Assembly (NCBI RefSeq): GCF_029962835.1
Contig: NC_080588.1
Location: 63,202,001 to 63,266,000 of the forward strand
Length of the DNA: 64,000 nt
From: Magnolia sinica
Taxonomy: Eukaryota > Streptophyta > Magnoliopsida > Magnoliales > Magnoliaceae
Direction: 5' to 3'
Numbering within the stretch: the stretch's first letter is position 1; each line of letters starts with the position of its first letter. The position numbers and the translations under genes were made by a program. Positions 47,374-59,451 of this stretch are shown in pieces. The notes beneath the pieces were generated by a model. It saw nothing but the letters and a program-made list of their open reading frames with translations. It was not told where the DNA came from and did no database searches.

Positions 47374-50300
47374 ATGACTCAAGATCTTGCTCCTCAGATA
47401 ATCTCATGGTGGTGGCCACAAGAGATCAACGGTCCCGAAGCAGCACTATCTTTTTCCTTTATACTTTGTCTGATCTCTTGGTACACATGGGTTTTGATCA
47501 AGAGATCACGTAACGGGTCTCCTCCTTTGCCACCTGGCCCACGAGGCCTACCGTTGATTGGCAGCCTCCCATTCTTAAATCCAGATCTCCACCTTTACTT
47601 CGCCAAATTAGCCCAGACCTACGGCCCGATCATCAAGTTACAGCTAGGTAGCAAGCTATGCGTTGTATTAAGCTCACCAAGCGTAGCTAAGGAGGTCCTC
47701 AGGGACCATGACACCATCTTCGCCAACCGCGACGTCTCCGCTGCAGGAAGGGCACTTACGTACGGTGGGAATGACATCGCGTTTAGTCCCTACGGTCCAG
47801 ATTGGCGGATGATGCGCAAGGTGTGCTCACGAGAGATGATGAGCCCTACGGTGCTTGACTCGTACTATGACCTACGTAGACGTGAGGTGCGCCAGATGGT
47901 GCATGATGTGCGCACCCAAGCAGGTGGGCCGGTTTACATAGGCGAGTTAGCGTTTCGAACATCGCTCAATGTAGTGACGAGCATGATATGGGGTGGGACG
48001 GTTGATGGAGAGGGCAGGCGTAGTGTGGGGCATGAGTTTCGAGAGGTGACCAACGAGGCTATACGGTTAGTAGGTAAGCCTAATATCTCAGATCTTTTTC
48101 CTATAATATCAAGGTTTGATGTACAAGGAGTGGTGGGCCGCATGAAGAAGGTCGCATCATGGTTGGATAGGATCTTCCAATCGGTCATAGATCAACGGCT
48201 GAAAATGGACAGAGGAGAAGGGGAGAAGGAAAGCAAGGATTTTTTGCAGTTGCTTTTGCAGCTTAAGGAGGAAGTCGACTCTAAAACGTCCTTGACTTTT
48301 ACCCACGTCAAGGCCATGTTTATGGTAATTACTTTTCTCTTCTGTTAAAATAAAATTAATTCCTAAGCTTATTAGCCGTCCTTTTATCTTTTATACGCTA
48401 ACCCACCAGAGGCCCTGCCTGAATTTTGGGCGAGGGCAGTTGTGCTGTAGAGAACACACCTGATGGATAGCTCTAAATAGGCCACGTAAGCAAAACTGGA
48501 GGTCAACTGAAGGGTGGATGCATATGTAACATCTCTCTTTCTTTTTTAATCATGTTTTTTTTTATAAAAAATAAAAAATAAAAAATCATGTGTCACTCTT
48601 TTTTAAGAGTGGTTATTGGAAGCCCTAGCTATGGAGCCAGATCTTGGTCCGATGACTAGACCTAGGCTTGAAATTTAGGTCCGGTACTGTTCAAGCCAGA
48701 CCAAGCTGGGGCTAATGATGACTGGATGCTTGGCTGGCTCAGCTCATTAGCTGATCTAACTATTAAATAGGTAAGCATCCATAATTCTCAGGCTTTTTTT
48801 TGAATTGGACATGTTTTTATAATCAAAATCATTTTTTATATTTCTATAATGATCTAGGGCTGAAAGTCGGGTGGGTTGGGCCAGGTTGGTGCTTAACCTA
48901 GCCCAACTCAAGGTTCCTATACCTCAACCCTGACCCAACCTCCGATTGGGAATTCTCAACCCAAGCCCAACCCCAAGCAGGCTCGGTCAGGTGAGTCAGG
49001 TGGATACATGCTAATATATTCACTATTACATTAGTTTATTATATCTTAATACACATCTTATTTCTTTTACCTATAATTTTATTAATTATATATGTAATTA
49101 TTTATTGTAAAGAATTTTATTTTTTCTAAATAAACAAGCAGGACAACTACTCCTTTAAAGTCGTATTGTGCAGCACACAATCTATTTGGGAGAGAGAAAT
49201 CCAACGTATCTTGTTAGCTTGAGTCATTAAAAATGAGGTAGACTAATAAGACCTAACAGCACTGGAATTTTTTCTGCCTTCAACATAGACGATTCACACT
49301 CAATTATAATTTATAAGTAACTTATATATCAATCGGGTTTGGTTCGGGTTGGGCAACCTGCAACTTCAACTCGAGCCTAACCCAAGTTTTATCCAGTTGG
49401 TATTTGTATAGCCCAAGCCTGAGACCAAACCCGATACATCCTGCCCGAGCCCAACCCAATGTCGGGTTGAATACAGGTCAGTCTGGTTGAACCCGCCGGA
49501 CTTTCAGCCCTACAATGAGCCCTCATCTCATGGAGAGAATCTTCAAAGAATCTATTGAATTTGACGAATTTCAAATGTTTAATGATTCTAGCCAAAGTTA
49601 AGCTCAAAGGCTTTGTGGCTTTTTCTCCCTTCTGGTATCAGAAAGGCGTGCATATAGAGCGGTTCTCATCTACACCAGTGCAGATTTACAGAAATGAAAA
49701 GAATGTGTAAGGTTGACCTTTCCCTATGGTTGGAAATAATGCTCACGTGGTCTGCCTAATTATAAAACATTTGCATCGTTTTATGTAGTCTGCCTAATTA
49801 TAAAACAATTGCATCTTTTGGTGGAACACGTTTTAAAAAATTATAAACAATTGCATCGTTTCATGTAGTCTGCCTAATTATGAAACAAATTGCATCTTTT
49901 GGTGGGCCACGTTTTTTAAAAAATTGTTTATTTGTTTTGATATGTTGTGGCCCACCTGAGATGTGAAATGACTTCATTTCATGTGAGAAATTTAAAAGGT
50001 CCCTTACCTCAAGAAAAGTTTAGATCTCACACATGTGTCACCGAGTCATTTAACCATGGTCCTAGTAGCCTAGTGGGACAACTTAGACCCAGTGCTATGC
50101 TTGACAAACCAACTTTCATTCTGTTAACAGGACATGCTGGTAGGTGGTATAGACACTACGGCAACGACAATAGAGTGGGCCATGGCTGAGATGATGAAGA
50201 ATCCAGAGATAATGAGAAAAGCCAAAGAGGAATTAGAACAAGTGGTGGGGATGGACAACATGGTTGAAGAGTCACACATACCCAAATTGCGTTATTTGGA

Positions 50301-50757
50301 CGCTGTGCTGAAGGAAGTCCTACGTTTACACCCTCCACTTGTATTCTTGATCCCCAGGTCCCCGAGCCAACCATGCACCGTTGGTGGTTATACAGTCCCA
50401 AAGGGCACTCAGGTCATGGTTAACACATGGGCAATACATAGAGACCCTGAAGCTTGGGACAACCCCTTGGAGTTTTGCCCTGAGAGGTTCTATAATGCTA
50501 CAAGCAAATCAGATTACAGTGGCAATGATTTTCGTTATATTCCATTTGGTTCAGGAAGGAGGATATGTGTAGGACTTCCCCTGGCGGAGAGGATGCTAAC
50601 TTACGTGTTAGCTTCACTCTTGCACTCGTTCGATTGGCGATTGCCAGAGGATGCAAAGCTCGATCTTTCAGAGAAGTTTGGACTTCTTCTGAAGAAAGCA
50701 ACACCGCTTGTTGCCATTCCCATGCCAAGATTGTCAAATCCAGAGCTCTACTCTTGA
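47374..50757 (+). CDS. Cytochrome P450 monooxygenase, CYP706 family (two exons, complete)
   Basis: Exon 1 is 47374-48324 (317 codons) and exon 2 is 50131-50757 (208 codons plus TGA), joined in phase 0 at a GT (48325) and AG (50130) pair, giving 525 aa, normal for a plant P450. N-terminal membrane anchor at residues 23-42; proline hinge PPLPPGPRGLP at 50-60; oxygen-binding I-helix GGIDTT at 322-327; E-x-x-R (EVLR) at 379-382; PERF at 434-437; haem loop FGSGRRICVG with the ligand Cys463. All catalytic signatures are present, so it looks functional. Family calls: FANRDVSAAGRALTYGGNDI, the GKPNISDLFP block and the C-terminal PRLSNPELYS are CYP706-like. CYP706 enzymes act on terpenoids and other specialised metabolites at the ER, with NADPH-P450 reductase as partner. 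Substrate cannot be inferred. No terpene synthase lies nearby, so no cluster is evident. Confidence 0.92.
48855..49512. mobile_element. hAT-type MITE, copy 2, inside the P450 intron (658 bp)
   Basis: Starts TAGGGCTGAAAGTCGG and ends ACTTTCAGCCCTA; flanks TAATGATC and CAATGAGC are an 8-bp target duplication with two differences. Similar throughout to 31178-31828. Diverged flanks suggest an older insertion than copy 1. Confidence 0.85.
49773..49927. repeat. 80-bp tandem duplication in the P450 intron
   Basis: 'gcatcgttt.atgtagtctg' starts at 49773 and 49853; each unit also carries 'gcatcttttggtgg' and 'acgtttt'. A partial third unit precedes at about 49750. Confidence 0.8.
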
Positions 50758-51472
50758 AATAATTATTCATCTTATACTATAGTTTACTTATGCTGAGTTA
50801 GTGTTTGTTTTCGAAGGCCGAGTTACATTATTTTGAGTAAAATAGAACTTCCCTGATGTGTACCTAGTTTTTAGATGTGGGGGTTGTGACTAACTCATTG
50901 ATCTGAAGGCCAAATGGACCATGCCCAAAGAATATCCTCAATTAGCCAACTCCAACTTTTCCATTGCTGGTATGCAAATAAATGGTTAAGAAGAGATTGA
51001 CCGGCATTCCTCATTCAATGGAGAAAAGACCAAAGATTCGATGGTTAGGATCTTCTAATCTGGGGGAATCTTTTGGGCTTGGTCCATCATGGCCTTACAC
51101 ATACATGCAAGCTATGTACACAACAAGTTCCCAGTCGATTGCAAAAGGAAAGTCGGCCTCTTGTTTTTATTTTTGTGGCATCGTCTTCGTTGTTTTGGTG
51201 CTATTATATTATGGTTTTGGCTCAATGTTATATTTCCATAAATATCAATATCAGACTCTTTTTTATATAAAGGTGATTATGTTTTTGCTCCAACTCTTTC
51301 AGTGTGAAATGGTTATGACGTTTCGCCGCTTTCTTTTGTTTTCATGATATCAGAGCAGCTAAAATCTCAGAGTATTATATATATTGGCTATTTTAGTCCC
51401 AATGCTTGGACCACTCAATCGCCTGGTGCTCAAATCCAAGCTCATGTAAAAGCAACTCAAAGGAACAAGGAT

Positions 51473-51511
<39 letters not shown>

Positions 51512-52336
51512 AAATCAACTTCCATATATTATACTATATCACATATAACATATATAGCATGAATATTTAACTCTACTTGCATAGCGCCTACTCACCATTC
51601 TAATCAAATCCAAACAAAAACAATGGTGAAAAGACAGTAACTAAACCTTAGGACTCCTAACACACTACTACCATAATACATGTACATAACTGCGTGCTCT
51701 TGTAAGCAATGAGATTTTCAAAGACCAACTAGTACTGTGTGAATTCAGGGACTTGGAAAAGTCCAAGTCATATATGCCTAACATTATATGAATTGTTGCA
51801 TTCACCTTCATATGAATTGGATGCGGCGACTTATCATTTCACGTTTTGTGGCATGCTCAAATTAAATGTCCAAAATATTTTTTCCAACATGAAGAAATGA
51901 AAACCACGAAGATCCATAGAGGGTATTTATAGGCTTGTGGGGCCTGGATTTCTCTTCCAAGAGGCGGTAGATACGTGGTGCCTCACAATTAAATGGAGAA
52001 ATACACAAGATTCATTGATCATGTCCCTCTTCGTGTATTCGATACCCTCTTTCTCTCTTTGCGTAATGCTCGTACCCTTTCCCTTTAGATCTCTCTCCCA
52101 ATCTTCTAAATATCAGTTGTATCTTTTGTTACCCACTCACATGCTACAACTTGTCTGCATGTGTGACGACATGTGCCCACACTGGTCCCAACCATTTAAA
52201 CTGAGGTTAATGTTTGTGGATTGAGAGGAGCTTGTCAATCGATTTCATATTATCTAAACCATATGAACTTCACCCACAATATTCCAATTGATGACCATTT
52301 TACACTTTTTTGATGGTTGCCAATTGGATGGTAAGG
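50758..52336. other. P450 3' flank, non-coding
   Basis: No second gene recognised. An (AG)n run lies at 51478-51508. Open frames at 50982-51347 and 51937-52224 have no family signature and sit in AT-rich, low-complexity DNA. Confidence 0.5.
51478..51508. repeat. (AG)n microsatellite
   Basis: About 30 bp AG run. Confidence 0.9.
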
Positions 52337-52902
52337 ATCATCTAATTACTAACAAATTTCAGTTAAGCTCCATCTACAACATGGCCCATGACGTGGGTGT
52401 TGGGTATTTTTAAGATAAAAAAATAATTTGGTGGTTTACTAAAATAAAAAATAAAAAAATGATAGTGTAAACTTCAAAATGAAAGAAAAAAAAAAAAAAA
52501 AACTTTTTATTTTCATTTACCTTCAAATTTTGATTTGAAACTTTTATTTGAAAAGTTGTCTTTTTAATCTTAAAAAAAATTTACTACCAAAAATGAAATA
52601 TGTTAATATGTTATGTTGGTTAGACAAGGCCACACTATCATCTAATTACTAACAAATTTCAGTTAAGCTCCATCTACAACATGGCCCATCACGTGGGTGT
52701 CGGGTCTTTTTAAGATACAAAAATATTTTGGTGGTTTACTAAAAAAAAATGATAGTGTAAACTTCAAAATGAAAAAAAAAAAAACTTTTATTTTCATTTA
52801 CCTTCAAATTTTGATTTGAAGCTTTTATTTGAAAAGTTGTCTTTTTAATCTCTAAAAAATTTTACTACCAAAAATGAAATATGTTATGTTGGTTTGACAA
52901 GG
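52337..52902. repeat. 300-bp tandem duplication
   Basis: 'atcatctaattactaacaaa' begins at 52337 and again at 52637. Both units then read 'gctccatctacaacatggcc', an A-rich tract, 'accttcaaattttgatttga' and 'atgttatgttggtt.gacaagg'. The units differ mainly in homopolymer lengths. Confidence 0.9.
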
Positions 52903-53924
52903 GCATTTTGGGTGGGACCTAAACCCTAGTCAAACCATGGTGTGAACCATGGGTCTGACCTTGGGTGGTGGTTGATTGTGCCTCCCTACATGGTGGGTTT
53001 AAAAGATGGTTATTGCTGAAGCGACAATTGTTTGTTGACCACTAATCAATATAGTTTGAATGATCAAGATGCGTTTTGAATGGCTAGGTGTGCCATAAAG
53101 AAGTCTGAGCCTGTTTAGAATAGACACAAGACCCAATCCAAATGCTCTTAAATGTCTAAATAAATCAGTGTCTGGAGGCAGGTTTTTCCATCAATACCAA
53201 CACAATTCTCTTCAAAATTTTACTTTTCATAAATCTAGTGTTCATGATATTTTTCATGCCACAAGTTTATATTACTTTCAATTCTCTACCTCTATCCGTG
53301 GTGCATAAACAAAATGCAGCTGCTCTTTCTATTAGATTTGTTGCAAGGGTGTTCAGGATTAATCACCAACAAAATTCGTCATAGATCGATTATAAGAAAT
53401 TGGACTTCATTTCTCGAGGACATATTACCAGTAATCCATATAAGCAAAGTCAGATTCAATCTGTGGTGGGGTAAATACTGTATTAAGGAAAATGACTCGC
53501 GACTTCAAGCCGCTTTCCTTATACTCCGGTTTAAATTCTACTTTTATAATTATTCTAATAGTGGGAGGTCCAAATTGGTGTACATTTCAGCCATCATATG
53601 CTTCATGGGTCCAATAAATGCCCATCAATCCAATGGTCAGATAATCAAATAAGCACAAGGTTTTGTTCGTCATATATCAATCAGTACCCATAATTTGAAT
53701 GGTTTAATTTGAATTTCTCACATGCCAATATACGATTTCTAAGTGCTCACCAAAACCGATTTTTAATCCTCGAAATCGATGTTCTAAGACTTGGACTGGA
53801 CATAGACTTAGGTTAGTTAGGTTGACCTTTGATATAAGGATATAGTCATAATTAATTTAATAGAAGTTCATATCATTTGCTGGAGTCACCATCTCTCTAC
53901 AAGCCCATAGCGTTGCAAGGATCC
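52903..53924. other. Non-coding stretch
   Basis: No gene recognised. An open frame at 53314-53652 shows no family signature. Confidence 0.4.
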
Positions 53925-54130
53925 AACCTATGGCTCAGTGGTTGGCAAGGGCATTTTAGCAATAAGGTCATTGGTTCGAGTGCCCATGTGGGGGTGTGTG
54001 TTCGAGCATGCATGTTTAAATAAACAAAGTACACGTTGTGATGTCTTAATCAAGATTGTCCATCTAGCTAGCCTCATTACAAATACTCTATCCTTGAAAG
54101 GCACACTAATAAAATGATCATGGTGGTCAC
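53925..54130 (+). mobile_element. Probable tRNA-derived SINE
   Basis: An RNA polymerase III A box (TGGCTCAGTGGTTGG at 53931-53945) is followed about 30 bp later by a B box (GGTTCGAGTGCC at 53973-53984), the spacing of a tRNA gene. The surrounding sequence cannot fold as a full tRNA with matching acceptor stem. The 3' border and tail are unclear. Confidence 0.5.
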
Positions 54131-56250
54131 ACCCCAAGTATAGGGTTGTGATGTAGTAATAATCTCGGTGAGACTGAGGTCGAATCCATAGGGACTGAAC
54201 CTTGTATTAATTTGAAAGTAACCAGACATAGAATTAGACGAAGATGTAATCTAAATCAGAGGAATACGAGGGAATAATGGTGAATAGTAAACTAAAATTT
54301 GTAAAATTCAAAGGTAGAAAACTTGGGATTCAGAGGATCCGCTTGCAGAGATCAGGGAGATCTATGCTTGATTCATGAATTCAACTAGACTTCGAGTCCC
54401 ATCTTCATCCAGTTGGAAGATATATTACTAAAGCTCAATCTAAACTTCCTTTGATCTAGTTTTCAAAGAGATGAAAGGTGTAAGAATTAGAAATGATTTC
54501 ATCACAAAACTATGTCCATGAGAGAAAGTAAATAATAGAACTAACGAATCCTCAACCAATCAGGAAGATATATAAATGTTAGAAGGGATTCCATCATCCG
54601 ACCATGTCCAAGGGGCAATGATAAACAACAGGGCTTCCTAACTTCACAATCAAAATAATAGAAAAAGAATACATAAAGCCATCATAGATCTATTGTAATT
54701 TCAGTTACAACAAACTATTAAAAACTGAAAATATCCCTATTAATCAAAAATAATATCAATATAGTTCATAGCATGAATCAAAGTCGTAAAATCAGTCCTA
54801 TCACGCCACAAGCTTCACCTTGTAGTCCTAACTAAGAGGTTTAGCCCAACATAATAGGACTAGATCTCTCAATAATTATAGTAAACAAAACAAATAAAAA
54901 GAACTCTAAACTACTCTCTCTCTCTCTCTCTCTCTCACTAACGTTCCAGGGCTGGATTCTTGAATGCTTCTCCTTCTCTTCTCCTCTCCTTTTATAGCTG
55001 ATGGAGGCGGTGGAGAGGTCAGTCTGCAGCTGGGTCGGTTCACGCAGACAAGAGGCGGTGGAGAATGCCCTTTACGCAACAGAGACTCCCCTGCGTAAGT
55101 TCTGTTACGCAGTTAAGAAGACGGTCCAAAAAACACTCATTTTCCTTGCTTTCTTCTCAAAGAAATAACGTTCCTTGGGACTTTTTGGGGTGGCCTACAT
55201 GATGAACGGATCGGATCTGCCATCCGATCATGTACATGATCGTGCAATAACCCCAAAACCGGTCGGTTTCGGACGCTGAAACAGGGGCTGCGTAACAGGA
55301 CTTACGCTGTGACGTTGGTGGGTCCCATGATCAGTGTCAGTTGAGAAATCCACACCGTCCATTACACTATCCTCGAAAAAAAATTGGAAATGGCTGGTTT
55401 TGGATTAAATTCAGTGTGGTCCACTGGATTTCTCACTTCACCGTTCATCCTACGTTTGAACGGTTGAGATCCGATATATGCTGTCTCTAGAAATTTTTTC
55501 ACCTAGGAGATGGTCAATCCCACCATCTGGAGTGAATGAACGGATAGGATCATCAAATATAGCGACAAGTGGGGCCCACTAGTGATCAGAGCGTCTGTAA
55601 GGTGTGGACGCTGTGTAAAAACGGAAGGCGGTTGGGTCAGCGCCCGTGTTGACCGGGGGGCCAGCCTGGTGCGCTGCGGGAGTGCACCGCCTGTGCACTC
55701 CCACATGTATATGTGGGGTCCATAGTGATTCATGTAAGAAATCCTATCCGTCATTTATTTTATCATATCATTTTAACAGTTGAGACCAAAATTAAAGTAT
55801 ATCCAGACATAAGGTGGGCCCCAAATCAGAGATCCATAGGCTGATATGTCCATTGGCCCACTTTCACAAGGATATAATGGCTAAAATTTGACGTGTACGG
55901 TTAATTTATGGTCCTCAGGCCATATATCAAGTTTCAAACTGAACGGATGGTGGGAACCCCGTGATCTTGCATTCTAGAAGAATTTTAAGCCTTTTTATCG
56001 TGAAATACTGAATTTTCTCGAATCCTAGGCCAGTGAATTCTTCGATCTCAGTCCTTGCTGTTTATCCCTTGCCTTGGTAATTTATGAGCATTAAGTTCAT
56101 GTTTTTAGTACATTTTTTCAATCCAAGCTCCTAAGTACACCCTACATCATTAACACGATTAAGATAGGCGATTAAGATAGGCTATTAAACAGTATCATGC
56201 CCATAAAATCCAGTAATAACTGGTGTCTAATATGTAATATTTGACCCTCA
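54131..56250. repeat. LTR-like or TRIM-like dispersed repeat, unclassified
   Basis: The block 'cacaccccaagtatagggtt', 'aataatctcggtgagactg', 'aggtcgaatccatagggac' resembles a sequence often seen in plant LTR-type repeats; the far end has 'ctaatatgtaatatttgacc'. No coding domains and no matching pair of LTRs were found, so the class is a guess. A (CT)n run lies at 54913-54936 and an F1-like fragment at about 55690-55830. Confidence 0.3.
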
Positions 56251-57169
56251 ACACATGGCCATCAATTTTCTTCATTTTCTTTCACATGAATTCAACCATT
56301 AACCATTTTTCTTAAGACAATCACCTTGTAAGCCTCTATTGGATGAATGGGATCATTCCATCTATACATGTGAACTATTTACTATCCATAGAAGCACCAA
56401 CTAGATGGACGGTCATGAAGAAGTGGGCCACACCGTGAAGATCATCAATCAGGCCCAACAACTCATTGGGTGGCCACAATAATAAAAATGAGCCATACCA
56501 TTTGGCTTTTCATTGATTTTGACCTATGTCCAATTCGTTCATTTTCTTCCATTGTGTCATATTTATAAATATTCAAAATCCTCTAATTCTTTACTACTAA
56601 AGGATCTAATAAATAAATAATAATAATAATAATTACAAATTCCTTTGATTATGCTGTCAAATGAGCCCTTGAGATATGCTCCATCCAGAGTGAGACCAAT
56701 GGTTCAGATGGTATGGATAGCTGTGTGTCTGTGCCACATGTAAGGATGAGTCAGCTGAACTAACATAAGGGTCTATCCTAATATGATGTGGTCTACGTTA
56801 TTGTGAGCAAAAGTCAGACTTCAAACTTTTTATTTTTGAAAATTCAATAAATTTGTGATTCAAAGTTGGCTTGCCAAACAGTCATATACAAAGGGAAAAA
56901 AAAAAAAAAAATCTAAACAAAATTTTGTTGAATTAAGAAGATTTATTTTTCAATTAAAAGGGAAATTTACCCCAAAAAAAAAATCATTTTAAACTTATTT
57001 TTTAATCTAAAAACTTCAAAAAAATTAAAATTTTATTTAAACACCTTAAGCTCATAAAAATTCTAATCAAAACACAACCCTGTACTGTGGTTCCTTCTCT
57101 CTCTTTATCTAAAATCAGAGCTGAATCCCCTTCCACACGTTTTACAACGGGTGACAACCAAGCTTGCAG
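56251..57169. other. AT-rich non-coding stretch
   Basis: About 56395-56530 is a weak F2-like fragment ('gtgggccacaccgtgaagatc', 'cattgattttgacctatgtcc'). Otherwise poly-A/T tracts; no gene. Confidence 0.45.
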
Positions 57170-57180
57170 GGACCACCATG

Positions 57181-57231
<51 letters not shown>

Positions 57232-57440
57232 AAATCCATTCAGTCCATCACGTCCTAGCCTTGATTCTAGTACCTGGAGAAAAAAATCAGCGACATCCAA
57301 CTCCACTGGACCACACCACAAGGAACAATGGAGATGGAAGGCCAACCATAGGGGTTTGTGTATGGGGCACCTTGGTGTTTATCTTTCATCAGATCCATTA
57401 ATCATGTGTAATTCACTAGGATGAAGTGAAAATGAAGGGC
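57170..57440. repeat. F1 half copy with an internal (TA)n run
   Basis: 'gggaccaccatgctatata', (TA)n at 57183-57224, then 'ccattcagtccatcacgtcc', 'ccactggaccacaccacaag'. The usual 'gatgtatgt' spot is occupied by the expanded TA run. Confidence 0.6.
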
Positions 57441-58679
57441 TTATCACCCTGCAAAAATAAGAAGCTTTTAGATGAGTTGCATACGCTCAGGGTACCTGGT
57501 GCACTCTGAGCCATGCTGGTGGAACTTTCATGAGATCCACCCGTCCATTAGGTACATGACCATCCAGAACTTAGGTAGGTCACACTCTAGGAAAAACCTT
57601 GAAAAGGGGATGATAGCAAAACACTTAATATATTGGATCACCTATACAAGTGAAGAATTGATTGAGGCAAAAAATAATATTGACCATGTATTTAGTTACC
57701 TATGTACACTATGACTCATGCACATAGGAGTTTTTATCATTTTAATTTTAATTTTATATTTTAATCTTATTTATATACAAAAAATGTATATTTATAGCCA
57801 TTTTTACTCATTTTTTAGTTGAAACAAACCCAAACTGTTTTATTCTCCAAATTTCTGATATTTCTATTTCTTTGATTGAATTTTTATCTATCTTTTGAAG
57901 GATTAAGACTGAACAAAACAAACATTATTTTCTAGTTTTTCCATATAACATTTTGTTAACTATGATATGATTGGGCTGTTTGGAAGAGAAAATAAAAAAT
58001 AAAAATAAAAATAGAGAGAGGACTGGAAAAATAAATGTCCACTTTTCTTATAAAAATCCTATCTTAGAAAATGTTTTTTTTTTTAAAACTAAAAAGTAAA
58101 CTCACATTTGTTGAAAATTATTTTACAAATTAATATTGAAAACTGAAGGATAAAAAATAAAATTAACACCATGTTGAATAATGTATGTAATTCTTTGTCC
58201 TTAAAGCCTAATTCATCTCCTTTTCTTGTTGAGTCAACATTGCCGTGGGATATGGGGTGTATTGCTTCTCCAATAAGAAAAGCTTTTCATAAAGGTCCTA
58301 CATGCAATAATCACAAAAGGACCTACATGGGGATTCAATTAACATAGTTTGGGTCTTTGGCAATTTGTTGGGTGATCAAACTCAATCACTCAGCTAATTA
58401 TTGAGTAATTTTAAAATAGAAAATTATTTAGAGAGATCAGATCAGATTTTGATTGAATTTGTTGAACGTGGATTGATTTTGAATCTAAAGGGTGCAGTTA
58501 ATATCGCATCTGGGGTGTGGACCATTGTTAGGTGGTCATCAAGAGTTCAGAATATTTGTGAAACATTTCTCACCGTTGGCACTAAATTTTGAACGTTTCG
58601 TAATGTTAGATCAACAATCTGACCAACCATTGGAACATAAAAGGCTGTCATTTTTCACACCATTTTAACTATTAAGACT
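57441..58679. other. AT-rich non-coding stretch
   Basis: No gene recognised; several poly-A/T tracts. Confidence 0.45.
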
Positions 58680-59050
58680 ACTAGCATTTCTTAGTAATGG
58701 TTGACGGTTCCGATCCATTGATGTGACCATTTCACTGTTGAAACTTTGTTACGGCCCATTGTGATATTTATTTATCATTCAAATTGTTCATAAGATTGCA
58801 TAGACATTGATGAAGGGAAATCACAAATATCAGCCTGATTCAAAACTTGTGGCTCCTATGAATTGCTCACCAGTCGATGTTCAATTCACACTGTTTCATG
58901 TGGTATGGTCCACTTGAGCTTTGTTTATGCTTCATTTTTTAGATCAAGCCCTAAAATTATCTGATAGGATGGCTGGAGTGGATAAAATACATAAATTACA
59001 GTGGACCCACATAGTTTACTCAATATGCAATCCACTTGGGCTCCTGTCCA
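58680..59050. repeat. F1 right-half copy upstream of KAR
   Basis: 'ttgtgatatttatttatcattc', 'atcagcctgattcaaaactt', 'atggtccacttgagctttg', 'ccctaaaattatctgatagg', 'gtggataaaatacataaatta' in family order. Confidence 0.65.
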
Positions 59051-59451
59051 TCTAGCTGAAATGCAAGGTCTGAGCTTTACATAAGGTGGGACAAACCGTT
59101 GAGATCTTTAGACCACGAAATAAGTGGCCCCACTTTTTATTTTCTTTCTCAACGAAGGAGAAAAGGAGTAAACAAAGATAACGTGATCCTGTTAGGTGGA
59201 ACGGTTGTGCTGGTAACCCGGGTTTGCTCCTGTATTCATAACGGATCGTGGAAGTGTACGGATCGGGTCCGGGCCAAACCGCTCCAACGCTCGGGTTTGA
59301 AAAAACGTTCTTGGAATGATCGTCCATTCCGTGCAACTCCGGAGTTTCCAAAGTTCTCGCAGCAACGGAACATCTCCCTCTTCTTTAAAACTAGCATTTC
59401 TTTCTCCTTCTTCTGGAGATCGTCGCATTTCATAAGACCTTCAGAGCTGCA
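59051..59451 (+). promoter_or_regulatory. KAR promoter and 5' leader
   Basis: The sequence changes from AT-rich repeat to balanced composition with CG-containing motifs (CGGATCGGGTCCGGGCC at 59259-59275). A pyrimidine-rich leader ('catttctttctccttcttct') lies at 59393-59412. No TATA box is evident, as is common for housekeeping plastid-protein genes. The exact start site is not determined. Confidence 0.5.

Larger units (their letters stand above)
48325..50130 (+). other. P450 intron (1806 bp)
   Basis: GT...AG intron at the position used in A-type P450s just before the I-helix. It has been enlarged by a 658-bp hAT-type MITE (48855-49512) and an 80-bp tandem duplication (49773-49927). The last 20 bases before the acceptor (ATTCTGTTAACAG) are pyrimidine-biased. 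Confidence 0.88.

Noticed and set aside
47374-50757. Biosynthetic gene cluster around the P450
   Set aside because: No terpene synthase, transferase or other pathway gene is recognised within the window; neighbours are a pseudogene of a lipid-binding protein and a housekeeping fatty-acid gene.
50982-51347. 121-aa open frame downstream of the P450
   Set aside because: Hydrophobic, low-complexity translation with no recognised domain in AT-rich DNA; no splice or promoter context.
53925-54000. A true tRNA gene
   Set aside because: A and B boxes are present but no acceptor or anticodon stem pairs correctly, so a SINE is more likely.
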